This document shows positions 17,119 through 26,432 of a DNA stretch of 47,980 nucleotides, one piece after another. The notes under the pieces are model-generated. The model worked only from the letters and a program-made list of their open reading frames with translations. It was not told the DNA's origin and ran no database searches. Each line of letters begins with the position of its first letter. The stretch's first letter is position 1. The translations under genes were made by a program, and so were the position numbers. Source of the stretch: an uncultured Lewinella sp. Its GTDB lineage: Bacteria; Bacteroidota; Bacteroidia; Chitinophagales; Saprospiraceae. The stretch is from positions 1 to 47,980 of the forward strand of contig CALMYQ010000192.1 of the NCBI GenBank assembly GCA_937873655.1, written 5' to 3'.

Positions 17119-17126
17119 TACCTTTG
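17119..17126 (+). promoter_or_regulatory. Bacteroidota -7 element, gltX promoter
   Basis: TACCTTTG, an exact TAnnTTTG match, 118 bp upstream of the gltX ATG. No good TTTG lies 19-21 bp upstream. It implies a leader of about 110 nt. Confidence 0.4.
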
Positions 17127-17243
17127 CCGCTTATCCGGCAAAAGAGCTTATTTTAGGAACGAAACGAAGTCCGTTTTCGCTGCTCTTCCGGTCATTTATT
17201 TCAGAAAATTCTGGAAATTCCGATAATTTGTAAAATCCGGAGA

Positions 17244-18773
17244 ATGAGAGTCAGATTCGCTCCCAGCCCGACCGGGGCGCTTCATATCGGCGGTATTCGG
17301 ACCGCTATCTGCAACTACCTGCTCGCCAGGCGCCACAACGGCGTTTTCATCCTGCGCATCGAAGATACCGATCAGAACCGCTACGTGCCGGGAGCCGAAG
17401 CTTATATCATTGAATCCCTGAAGTGGTGCGGCCTCACCCCTGACGAAGGGCCCGGTTTCGGCGGCGACTACGGCCCCTATCGCCAATCCGAACGGATGGA
17501 CATTTACCGGGAATACGCCGAGGACCTCATCGCCAAAGGAGAGGCCTATTATGCTTTCGATACCCCGGAAGAACTTGAAGCGGAAAGGGAAAAAGCAAAG
17601 ACAGCCGGCAACCACGCCTGGAAATACGACGCCGTTTCCCGCGAAACGATGCGCAACAGCCTGACCCTTTCTGAAGCGGAAACCCGCAAATGGATCGACT
17701 CCGGGGCCGCCTATGTGATCCGCCTGAAGGTCCCCGTCGGCCGGACGGTCCATATCCGGGATGAGATCCGGGGGGATGTCCACTTTCAAACCGAAGAACT
17801 GGACGACAAGGTCATGCTCAAAGCCGACGGCATGCCTACCTATCACCTCGCCAATGTAGTGGACGACCACCTGATGAAGATCACCCACGTGATCCGAGGC
17901 GAGGAATGGTTGCCGAGTACGGCCCATCATGTACTGCTTTACCAGGCTTTTGGCTGGGAAGATACCATGCCGGTTTTCGCCCACCTGCCCCTGATCCTGA
18001 AACCTGACGGCAAAGGCAAACTCAGCAAGCGCGACGGCGTCCGGCTGGGCATTCCCGTCTTTCCGATTTCCTGGAAGGGAGAAACGGCGGAAGATTCCTT
18101 TACCGGGTTTCGCGAGGCCGGTTTCGACCCCCGCGCCCTGGTGAACTTCCTGGCCCTGCTGAGCTGGAATCCGGGTACCGAGCAGGAGCTTTTTTCCAGA
18201 GAAGAGCTCATTGCCGCCTTCTCGCTCGATAAGGTAGGCAAGGCCGGCGCCCGGTTCGATATCGAAAAGGCCAAATGGTTCAACCAGCAGTACCTGCTCA
18301 ATAGCAGTCCGGCCGAATTGGCGGCTTTGGCGCGCCCGTTCCTCGCCGAACAGGGATTCCAGCCCGATGAAAGCTACCTGCAGGCGGTTTGCGGCCTGAT
18401 GCGCGAGCGGGTGACCCTGTTGACCGATTTCGGCGCCGAAGCGGCTTATTTCTTCGGCCCGGTTCGCCATTTCGATACCGCTTCAATCGCCAAAAAATGG
18501 AATCCCGGGCGCAAGCCGGCGCTGGAGGACCTGGGTAAACGCCTTGCCGGCCAAAGCGAATGGAAAGCTGACAGCATCAAGGCATTGGTGGAGGCCTGGG
18601 TAGAAAGCTCCGGGGTGAAATTCGGTGAAATCCTGCCGCTGTTCAGGCTGGCCCTGGCCGGTACCATGAAAGGCCCCGGCGTTTTTGAAATGATGGAGGT
18701 CCTGGGCAGCGCAACCGTACAGGAAAGGTGGCAATTCGCGTTGGACCACTTTGATCAAACAGGCATAATATGA
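17244..18773 (+). CDS. gltX: Glutamate--tRNA ligase
   Basis: A 509-residue class I aminoacyl-tRNA synthetase that charges tRNA-Glu. VRFAPSPTGALH14-IGG17-IRTA is the HIGH signature in the variant common to GluRS, and K259-LSK-R263 is the KMSKS loop. RIEDTDQNRY and DGMPTYHLANVVDDHLM are typical core segments, followed by the helical anticodon-binding domain (from about residue 330). The start at 17244 gives the canonical MRVRFAPSPTG opening. It overlaps the small gene downstream by 4 bp (ATGA). Confidence 0.97.
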   Translation: MRVRFAPSPTGALHIGGIRTAICNYLLARRHNGVFILRIEDTDQNRYVPGAEAYIIESLKWCGLTPDEGPGFGGDYGPYRQSERMDIYREYAEDLIAKGEAYYAFDTPEELEAEREKAKTAGNHAWKYDAVSRETMRNSLTLSEAETRKWIDSGAAYVIRLKVPVGRTVHIRDEIRGDVHFQTEELDDKVMLKADGMPTYHLANVVDDHLMKITHVIRGEEWLPSTAHHVLLYQAFGWEDTMPVFAHLPLILKPDGKGKLSKRDGVRLGIPVFPISWKGETAEDSFTGFREAGFDPRALVNFLALLSWNPGTEQELFSREELIAAFSLDKVGKAGARFDIEKAKWFNQQYLLNSSPAELAALARPFLAEQGFQPDESYLQAVCGLMRERVTLLTDFGAEAAYFFGPVRHFDTASIAKKWNPGRKPALEDLGKRLAGQSEWKADSIKALVEAWVESSGVKFGEILPLFRLALAGTMKGPGVFEMMEVLGSATVQERWQFALDHFDQTGII

Positions 18774-18955
18774 GCAAAAAGAAAAAGGAAAAACCGGAAG
18801 TTCATCGGGATCTCGAAGGATTTGAATTGAAGATCAACGAGTTTGGGGAAATTATCTCCAGCCTGAATATCGAAAGCCTCAACGAGTTTCTGGACAAAAA
18901 CGTAGACGATAAAAAACTCAAGGAAAGGGAAGAATCGGCTTTGGAAGAGGAATGA
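18770..18955 (+). CDS. Small charged protein coupled to gltX
   Basis: A 61-residue hydrophilic protein rich in Lys and Glu (MSKKKKEKPEVHRDLEGFELKINEFGEIISSL..., ending ESALEEE). No signal peptide or membrane helix. The middle (LEGFELKINEFGEIISSLNIESLNEFLDKNV) looks helical and conserved in character. Its ATG overlaps the gltX stop, so it is probably translated with gltX. I do not recognise a family function. The tight coupling and full-length helix pattern argue that it is real. Confidence 0.75.
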   Translation: MSKKKKEKPEVHRDLEGFELKINEFGEIISSLNIESLNEFLDKNVDDKKLKEREESALEEE

Positions 18956-18984
18956 CATTAAAATTCCGCTTGATTTCCAAAGAA

Positions 18985-19015
18985 TTTGATATTTTTACCG
19001 TCTGATTTACATCTA
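18985..19015 (+). promoter_or_regulatory. Possible promoter of the giant adhesin gene
   Basis: TTTG at 18985-18988, a 19-bp spacer, then TACATCTA at 19008-19015. The -33 box is exact, the -7 box has two mismatches to TAnnTTTG. It would give a leader of about 175 nt before the ATG at 19197. Confidence 0.35.
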
Positions 19016-19196
19016 CAAAAACCGATTATCCCATGAACTGCATTGTACTTCTCTTAAAGGGAGGTATCTCCTCCTGTCAAATGCTCCCCGAACATTTCCG
19101 ACAAATGGTAATTGATCCGCCGGACAAAGGCGTCAGAGGTTTTTAAACAAATCATCTACCATAATCTCATAATCCCTTGTCAAATTTTTATCCAGC

Positions 19197-22100
19197 ATGA
19201 GAAAACAAGTACGCTTCTCCAGGGCTAAGGCGTTTGTTGCCGTTATTCTACCGGTGGCGATGACCCTTTTTCATGGAGCTTTTGGCAGCAACATCTACTA
19301 CGATGGAGCCCGCAACCCGGGCCGTCAGGCCGATCCGCCTGTATTCACCGACCCGACACCCATGGATGTGACCGTCAGCTGTCTTGCCGACGTCCCGCCT
19401 CCGGTGAATCTGACCGCTACCGATGACAATGACCCCTCTTTCCCCAAGCAAATCTCCCCGGTTGACTCGCCCGACCCGGCATCCTTGAACCCCTGCGCCG
19501 GCGGGATGATCACCAGGACCTGGACGGCGACGGACGCGGACGGCATGTCCGCTTCGGTTTCCCAAACCATTACCGTACTGGCGGACGCCGCTCCGCCGGT
19601 CATCGACCTGGAACCCGTGGCCGATACGGTTTCCTGCGAGTTGAGCCAACTCGGCGCACCCAGCAATCCGCTGCGCTATGACATCTGGATCAACTCGGTC
19701 CGGCTGGGAGTAGCCAGTTATACCCTTAGTTCCGATTGTTCGGGCATTGATGATATCACGGATAATGCGCCGGACTTTTTTACCCGGACCTGCGAAACCT
19801 TGAACGTGACGTTTACGGTCACCGACAACTGTGGATTCGCTACCGACTGGGTGGCCACCTATACCACGATCGATACCGTGCCGCCGGTTCTGGAAGGCGT
19901 CCCGGCCGATACGACCCTTACCTGCGGCGAAATGATCCCGGATACGGCGGTAGTCACGGTCATGGACAATTGCTCGCCCAACGTCGCAGTTGATTTTTCG
20001 GAAGTCTCCAACCAGCTGATGGACGGCTCCTGCCAGCAATACGAATATACCATTACCCGTACCTGGACTGCCACCGACATGTGCGGCAATATGACCACCG
20101 GGGTTCAGCAGATCCATCTGGTGGATGATAATGCGCCTGATTTTATCGTCCCGATGGACATAACGATCGGTTGCAACGAGAATCCGGAGGACCTGAACAT
20201 TACCGGCAATATTTCCGGCCTGACGGATAACTGCGTCCCGGTCGATTCCATTCAGGTATTCTATACGGATAATGAAACCCCGGGCAATTGCCCGTTCGAA
20301 AAGACGATCAGCAGGATCTGGAGCGCCAGGGACAAGTGCAGCAACGTGACGGGCAAGATCCAGATCATAACGGTGGTCGACGACATGGCGCCCACGTTCA
20401 CGGTTCCGGCCGATATCACCGTCGACTGCGATGAAGCCAATGACCTGAATATCACAGGTCGCCCGCTGAACGTGGCTGATACATGCGACCCCAACCCGGA
20501 CACCACCTTTGTCGATCTGATCATGCCCGGCGGCAACCCCAACGAGCAGATCGTCAAACGGACCTGGCGGCTGACCGACGCCTGCGGGAATTTCACCGAA
20601 CTGGATCAGGTGATCACCATTACCGACCAGACCGCACCGGTTTTTGTCGTCGCACCGCAAAACCTGACCCTGCCCTGCGATACCCAGGCTGATATCAATC
20701 AATCCTTTTCAGATTGGGTGAACGCCCGCGGAGGCGCCCAGGCGATGGACAATTGCAGCGATACCCTGGATCTTGTCTGGCAGGCCTTCAACGCCGGCAC
20801 TACCGACCCGCCGACCCTGCAGATGAATGCCTGTCCGGCGCCGAACGGCGAGCTGCTGTCCCAGTCCGTTGCGTTCATTGTCATGGACGAATCGGGCAAC
20901 GCGGATACGACTACCGCCAGGTTTACGGTTGTCGACAATATAGCACCCTCCATCCGGCTTTGCTCTCCTGATTTTACAGCCCCTACGGACCCGGGCGAAT
21001 GTACTGCTACCGTCGAATTGAAACCGCCGGTCATCGAAGAGAATTGCGCTTTTTCAACAACGCCGATCCTGCTCAGCGGAACAGCCCCGATCACCAGCCA
21101 GGCGGCGCCCGGTGCGGAAGGCACCACCCCCGTTGATCCGATCCAGATCAACCTCGCAGTAGGGCACCCGCTGCCGGTCAATGCGGCAGGTGATGCGATG
21201 CTGACCCTGACCCTGACCAACGCCGATGCGGAAGAACCGACCGAATTTTTCAACCTGTATGATGAGAACGGCACGTTGCTGGGGACGTCCAACCATACCC
21301 CCACCCAATGCGGTCAATCGATGACCTCATTCACGATACCTGCCGTGAGCATCAACCAGCTGGCCCTCGACGGGATAATCTCCTTTACCCTGGAGCCCAA
21401 TATTCCCGCGGGGCAGGACGGCAAGTTTGCCATCAATGCGATTTGCAACCCGGCAGGATCCGTGACCATCGATCTGGCGTTTGAGGCTAAAAACCTCAAC
21501 GGTGTGGTATACCAATACCGGGTTGATGCCGGCGTCCGGACAACCGTTGACCCGATCGGGCCCGTTTCCGTTCAAATGGACCAGGGAACCCATACCGTGA
21601 CCTATTTTGCCATGGATTGCGGCGGAAACATCGACAGTTGTTCCTATCAGGTTACCGTCACGGATCAGGAGCCGCCGGTCATCAACTGTCCTTCTGATGT
21701 CACGCTGTATGTGGCTGCGGATTCGTGCACTGCGACCTATACCCTGCCGATTCCTGCGGGGATGACCGATAATTGCGCCGCTTTTAACACGGAAAGCGTG
21801 ATCGCGACGGAAGACACCACGGAAGCATGGCTTACTTTCGCTTATGATCCGAACCTGACGAGTTATATTGCCGAACCGAAGGTCATTTCCTTCAGCGGCC
21901 TGGCAGCCAATGCCTACGACCCGGTTACGTTGACCCTGGATTTGCTGGGAGATTTCACCGGCAATCAGGGGCAGGCCATGATCTACGGCGATGATAACAG
22001 CCTGGTGGGGACTACCCCGCCCGGCGCTGCCGACTGCGGAACGCCAGGGCAAGTATCCCTGAATATTCCGGCAGGCACCTTTAATGCCTGGGCGGCCGAC

Positions 22101-25100
22101 GGGTTGGTCAATTTCAGGTTTGAACCCATGGCGGTCCCCGTTCCTCCGGGCGTGCCCGGCGACGGGATCAACCCCTGCAATCCCGGAGCTGTTACCGCCG
22201 ACGGACAGCCGGACAGTTTGAGCTATGTGTTTGCCACCCTGTCCTTCAGTCAGGCTATGCCCGCTTATTTTGCAACGGGGGCAACGACCGTCCCCATGAC
22301 CAATACCACGGCGCCGGATATCCGGCCGAAAATCACCTTCAATCAGGGTGCGACAGCAGTCTCCTATGTGATGAACGACGTCGCGGGCAATATCGATACC
22401 TGTTCCTTTACTGTTACCGTTCAGGATACCATTGCGCCGATTGCGAAATGTAAACCCCTGGGCGGGCTGCCCATCAACCCTTCGGGCCTGCAGGTGGAAA
22501 TTATCGATGTTTCTGATGTCAACAACAACAGTACCGATAACTGTTCGATCGCCAATATGTTCCTGACGCCGAACACCTTTACCTGCAGCAACGCGGGTAC
22601 GCCCGTTTCGCTTACCCTGACGGTCACGGACGGTTCCGGCAACTCCAGCACCTGCAATACGACCCTGGCTTTGACCTTGCAAGGGCCAACCCCGGCAGCC
22701 AACTCGGGCTTGTGCGGCGGCGATACCCTGTTCCTGTTTGCCAACCCGCCCGCACCGGGCCCTGCTGCCTACACGTATAAGTGGAGGCGGGCCAGCAACC
22801 CGGGAGCGGTTTTCTCTACCCAGCAGAACCCGATCATTCCCAATATCAATCCCAGCTATGAGGATTTCTACATCGTCGAAATCACCGGCATTTACAACAA
22901 CTCCTGCACAGCGCAAGGGTCGGTTTTTGTCGAGATCAACGACCTCGCCATTCAACCGGTTCTGTCGACAGCGCCGGTGGTCTGTACAGATGAGGCCATT
23001 GTGCTGAATTTCATGGGGAACATTCCCAACGCCAATAACCTGATGTTCCACTGGTATCAGGGAATGTCGCCGAACGGTACCCTGCTGGGGTCGACGGCCG
23101 GGCCTGCCATAACCTTGCCCGGGCCGCATCCGGCGGGAGCGGCCAATTACTACCTGACCGTATCCGGCGACGGCTGCACTTCTCCGCCGTCCCTTCCGGT
23201 TTCGGTGAACAGGGTGATGAAACCCGTCGCACAGGTTGCTTTCAAAGATACCACGATATGCGCCGGCGAGACCGTCACACTGGGCACCCCGGTTACCGGC
23301 CAGGACCTGACCTACGAATGGGCCGGCCCCGATGGGTTCAGTTCCAGCCAGCAATTCCCCGTATTAGGGCCGGTAACGGCTGCCAAAGCGGGATATTATT
23401 ACCTGCGGATCAACCGGAGCAACGGTTGTTTCTCTGCGCGGGATTCCGTACTGGTGAACGTTAAACCCAAGCCTTCAACGCCCTTGTTGCTGAGCAACAG
23501 CCCGATTTGTTCGGGATCAACCCTGATGCTGACTACGCCGGCAACAGGACAAAGCGCCTATCACTGGACCAAACAGGGCGGCAATCCGGTCACAACGGCT
23601 ACGCCCTCCTATTCGATTACGAACGCTTCGACCGCTAATACCGGTACCTGGCAGTTGTCGGTGATGCAGAACGGTTGCGAGTCCAACCTTTCCTCGCCGG
23701 TTAACGTCACCGTCAACCCGACGCCTGTGGCCGATGCCGCCGCCGTACCCGAATCGGTTTGCATCGGGGGGACCCTTCAATTGCTGGGTTCGTCGAATGT
23801 GGGCAACGTTTCCTACCGATGGACCGGCCCCGGCATTCAACCCATCAACACCCAGAACCCCGTAATTCCTTCGGCCGGCCTGGCCAACGACGGCATCTTC
23901 ATGCTCAAGGTGACCTCTCAGGCCGGTTGCGTTGATACCGCTTCGGTCAATGTCGATGTATTGCCGGGGATTACCAGCGTCAACATCAGTGATGATGCGC
24001 CGGCCTGCCTCGACGGCCTGACCAGCATCCACCTGGCGGCGACCGTGCTCCCGGCGGACAACGGCAGTTATACCTATACCTGGCGAAAAGGCAGCGATGT
24101 GCTTTCCAACCAGTCGACACTCACCCTGCCCAATGCAACAGCAGCGGCCAGCGGCAACTATATTCTCGAAGTACGTACGGCCCAGGGCTGTTCGAGGATT
24201 ACAACGTATACGCTCAGTTTGAAAAACAGGCCCAATACACCGGTCGAGCCCTTCCATCCGCAAGGGAAAACTTCCTTCTGCATCGGTGAGCCGATCGTTC
24301 TGCGGACCAATGATTACAGCAGCCAGGGGGCCAATGTGGAATATTATTGGGTAAGAACCCCGGGCGGAAGCCCGGTGATGACGACCACCAGGGAGTACAC
24401 CATCCCCAACGCCGGCCTGAGCGATACCGGCGGGTATTCGGTATACGTCGTAGTGGATGGCTGTGCATCCGCCCAATCTACCAAGGTCAATATCCAGGTC
24501 AACCCCATTCCTACAGTGGCCGCGGTCAGCAACAGCCCGGTTTGCCGGGGTGAACTGATCGAACTGGAAGCAACCTCATCCCAGGGCGCTACCTTTGCCT
24601 GGGGCGGGCCCAACTCGTTCAGTTCGGCGCTGCAGACACCCAGCCGGAATTCCAACCTTCAGGTGGCGGAATTCGGCACCTACCATGTCGTGGCTACCGT
24701 AAACGGCTGCAAATCCGATACGGCCTACGTGGAAGTGCAGGTGAAACCCCGGCCGGCCAAGCCGTTGGCCGCTGCCGCATCCGCACTGTGCATCAGCGAT
24801 GACAATGCGGTGCTGTTCCTGTCGGTCGATACCCTGAGCGCCACCAACAACGCCAAGTACACCTGGTACCGGAACAATCCGGGCGGTTCGCCGCTTGGAG
24901 CCGCCACGCCCGATCTCGTATTCCCCATGACCAATTTTTCAGGCATCAACAACGGGACCTATCCGTTCTACGTCGTTGCCAGCCTGAACGGCTGTTCGTC
25001 CGAGCCCTCGGCTCCTGTGAATGTCACGCTGAATACCATACCGATGAACGCACCATATGCCGGTATGGATACCTCCACCTGTTTTGACCAGATCGACCTT

Positions 25101-26372
25101 TCTGCCGCCGCACCGTCTATCGGCACCGGCATGTGGACCCAGGTCGGCGGCCCCGCAGGAGCATCGATCGCCAACCCGGATATGGGCGGTACGCCGGTCC
25201 AGGGGCTAACCATGATCGACAGCACCTACACTTTCCGGTGGACCCTTTCCAACGGAGCCTGCGCCAATTATGCCTACGATGAGGTAAACGTGCTGGTTAC
25301 CAGAGGTGAACAAGCCCTTGCCGGTGATGATATCCTGGCTTGCGCAGGTGAGGTGATCAACCTGAGCGCCACTCCTGCAATGGGGCCGACCGCCAACGGT
25401 TCCTGGTCGCAACCGCCTGCCCAGGTGGTCCTCGGCGTAGTGATCAACAAACCGGGCGACCCCAGCAGCTTGCTGGAGGGGCTCAAACCCGGCAACCTGT
25501 ATACCTTTACCTGGACAATTGCCAGCGAATGCGGGACAACGTCGGATTATGTCTTCGTCACCATCTCGGATCCGAACCCGAATGCGGGCAGCGATATCAT
25601 CGCATGCACCGATGCCCCGACGGCAACCCTGAATGCTGCGGAACCGACATTGGGCAGCGTCGGCAGGTGGCAGGCCCTCACGCAGGGCGTAACGATAGCC
25701 GACCCCGCCAAACGCAATACCATGGTCGGGAACCTGCAACCCGGGAACAACCTCTTTGTCTGGAGCGTCGACGACGGGATCTGCGGTGACGGCTCCAGGG
25801 ATACGGTCGTGGTGGTTTACAAACATCCGCCGATGCTCCAAACGGACGTCTTCAATGTGGAATTCCAGCAAGCGGCCCAGGTCAACCTGCTGGCCAATGA
25901 CCAGGTTCCGCCCGGCTCGACGGTCCGGATTGTCAGCGGCCCCCAGAAAGGCGAAATTTCAGGCGGCGCCAACGGCCAGTTCACCTATACGCCCGGGTTT
26001 AACGTAGTCGGCACCGACCAGGTGGTTTATGAAGTAGCCAGCGAAGGATGTACTACGGCGCTGGCCACCGCTACCTTCCAGATCGGCGCCGACGCCAAAC
26101 TGGATGTACCCAATATCATTACGCCCAACGGCGACGGGGTGAATGACCTGTTCGTCATTCCCGCCCTGCTAGATCCGGCCGCCTATCCTAAGAATCAGGT
26201 CCTGATCTTCAACCGGTGGGGGGATGAAGTGTTCCGGTCCAACGGCGCGTATAAGAACAACTGGGACGGCACCTTCAACGGAGAAGATCTTCCGGCGGAT
26301 ACCTATTTCTATATCATCGAACCCGGAAACGGAGAACCCGCTCAAACGGGATTCGTAGTCATCCAACGATAA
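19197..26372 (+). CDS. Giant multidomain adhesin with T9SS type B sorting domain
   Basis: A 2391-residue surface protein. Residues 1-31 are a signal peptide. Residues about 50-620 hold tandem HYR-like modules, each with a TCGE/DCDE-like strand, a central DNC and a closing VTDxxAP. Two of the later HYR modules (about 602-824 and 843-1075) are split by insertions of roughly 150-180 residues. From about 1170 to 1950 there are repeated Ig-like modules (SNSPICSGSTL..., CIGGTLQL..., CRGELIELEA...), then PKD-like repeats with AGxDxxxC (ALAGDDILACAGEV, NAGSDIIACTDAP), and a cadherin-like module (VNLLANDQVPPGSTVRIV). The C-terminus (NIITPNGDGVNDLFVI, IFNRWGDEVF, NWDGTFNG, LPADTYFYII) is the gliding-motility type B CTD. 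It should be secreted by T9SS and kept at the cell surface for adhesion or gliding. PorP/SprF and OmpA genes follow. Confidence 0.92.
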   Translation: MRKQVRFSRAKAFVAVILPVAMTLFHGAFGSNIYYDGARNPGRQADPPVFTDPTPMDVTVSCLADVPPPVNLTATDDNDPSFPKQISPVDSPDPASLNPCAGGMITRTWTATDADGMSASVSQTITVLADAAPPVIDLEPVADTVSCELSQLGAPSNPLRYDIWINSVRLGVASYTLSSDCSGIDDITDNAPDFFTRTCETLNVTFTVTDNCGFATDWVATYTTIDTVPPVLEGVPADTTLTCGEMIPDTAVVTVMDNCSPNVAVDFSEVSNQLMDGSCQQYEYTITRTWTATDMCGNMTTGVQQIHLVDDNAPDFIVPMDITIGCNENPEDLNITGNISGLTDNCVPVDSIQVFYTDNETPGNCPFEKTISRIWSARDKCSNVTGKIQIITVVDDMAPTFTVPADITVDCDEANDLNITGRPLNVADTCDPNPDTTFVDLIMPGGNPNEQIVKRTWRLTDACGNFTELDQVITITDQTAPVFVVAPQNLTLPCDTQADINQSFSDWVNARGGAQAMDNCSDTLDLVWQAFNAGTTDPPTLQMNACPAPNGELLSQSVAFIVMDESGNADTTTARFTVVDNIAPSIRLCSPDFTAPTDPGECTATVELKPPVIEENCAFSTTPILLSGTAPITSQAAPGAEGTTPVDPIQINLAVGHPLPVNAAGDAMLTLTLTNADAEEPTEFFNLYDENGTLLGTSNHTPTQCGQSMTSFTIPAVSINQLALDGIISFTLEPNIPAGQDGKFAINAICNPAGSVTIDLAFEAKNLNGVVYQYRVDAGVRTTVDPIGPVSVQMDQGTHTVTYFAMDCGGNIDSCSYQVTVTDQEPPVINCPSDVTLYVAADSCTATYTLPIPAGMTDNCAAFNTESVIATEDTTEAWLTFAYDPNLTSYIAEPKVISFSGLAANAYDPVTLTLDLLGDFTGNQGQAMIYGDDNSLVGTTPPGAADCGTPGQVSLNIPAGTFNAWAADGLVNFRFEPMAVPVPPGVPGDGINPCNPGAVTADGQPDSLSYVFATLSFSQAMPAYFATGATTVPMTNTTAPDIRPKITFNQGATAVSYVMNDVAGNIDTCSFTVTVQDTIAPIAKCKPLGGLPINPSGLQVEIIDVSDVNNNSTDNCSIANMFLTPNTFTCSNAGTPVSLTLTVTDGSGNSSTCNTTLALTLQGPTPAANSGLCGGDTLFLFANPPAPGPAAYTYKWRRASNPGAVFSTQQNPIIPNINPSYEDFYIVEITGIYNNSCTAQGSVFVEINDLAIQPVLSTAPVVCTDEAIVLNFMGNIPNANNLMFHWYQGMSPNGTLLGSTAGPAITLPGPHPAGAANYYLTVSGDGCTSPPSLPVSVNRVMKPVAQVAFKDTTICAGETVTLGTPVTGQDLTYEWAGPDGFSSSQQFPVLGPVTAAKAGYYYLRINRSNGCFSARDSVLVNVKPKPSTPLLLSNSPICSGSTLMLTTPATGQSAYHWTKQGGNPVTTATPSYSITNASTANTGTWQLSVMQNGCESNLSSPVNVTVNPTPVADAAAVPESVCIGGTLQLLGSSNVGNVSYRWTGPGIQPINTQNPVIPSAGLANDGIFMLKVTSQAGCVDTASVNVDVLPGITSVNISDDAPACLDGLTSIHLAATVLPADNGSYTYTWRKGSDVLSNQSTLTLPNATAAASGNYILEVRTAQGCSRITTYTLSLKNRPNTPVEPFHPQGKTSFCIGEPIVLRTNDYSSQGANVEYYWVRTPGGSPVMTTTREYTIPNAGLSDTGGYSVYVVVDGCASAQSTKVNIQVNPIPTVAAVSNSPVCRGELIELEATSSQGATFAWGGPNSFSSALQTPSRNSNLQVAEFGTYHVVATVNGCKSDTAYVEVQVKPRPAKPLAAAASALCISDDNAVLFLSVDTLSATNNAKYTWYRNNPGGSPLGAATPDLVFPMTNFSGINNGTYPFYVVASLNGCSSEPSAPVNVTLNTIPMNAPYAGMDTSTCFDQIDLSAAAPSIGTGMWTQVGGPAGASIANPDMGGTPVQGLTMIDSTYTFRWTLSNGACANYAYDEVNVLVTRGEQALAGDDILACAGEVINLSATPAMGPTANGSWSQPPAQVVLGVVINKPGDPSSLLEGLKPGNLYTFTWTIASECGTTSDYVFVTISDPNPNAGSDIIACTDAPTATLNAAEPTLGSVGRWQALTQGVTIADPAKRNTMVGNLQPGNNLFVWSVDDGICGDGSRDTVVVVYKHPPMLQTDVFNVEFQQAAQVNLLANDQVPPGSTVRIVSGPQKGEISGGANGQFTYTPGFNVVGTDQVVYEVASEGCTTALATATFQIGADAKLDVPNIITPNGDGVNDLFVIPALLDPAAYPKNQVLIFNRWGDEVFRSNGAYKNNWDGTFNGEDLPADTYFYIIEPGNGEPAQTGFVVIQR

Positions 26373-26377
26373 AAACC

Positions 26378-26408
26378 GGACGCCTGGCGGGCCGGGCGTC
26401 CTTTTTTT
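26378..26408 (+). terminator. Rho-independent terminator after the adhesin gene
   Basis: GGACGCC pairs with GGCGTCC (26378-26384 with 26395-26401) and is followed by seven T. It starts 5 bp after the stop codon. The PorP/SprF start is only 24 bp beyond, with no visible promoter between, so it may attenuate expression rather than end it fully. Confidence 0.8.
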
Positions 26409-26432
26409 CAAAACCCGAAAACAGCGATTAAC

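Noticed and set aside
17196..18470. 424-residue minus-strand frame across gltX
   Set aside because: Fully antisense to gltX, a well-supported gene.
19034..19147. 37-codon ORF (MNCIVLLLKGG...VRGF) upstream of the adhesin
   Set aside because: Too short, no family, and a small hairpin (GGAGGTATCTCC) overlaps it. It could be a leader peptide but I have no support.
19248..20702. 484-residue minus-strand frame inside the adhesin gene
   Set aside because: Antisense to tandem HYR modules; long antisense frames arise from biased codon third positions.
21327..23354. 675-residue minus-strand frame inside the adhesin gene
   Set aside because: Same reason: repetitive, GC-rich coding DNA yields long antisense frames with no motif.
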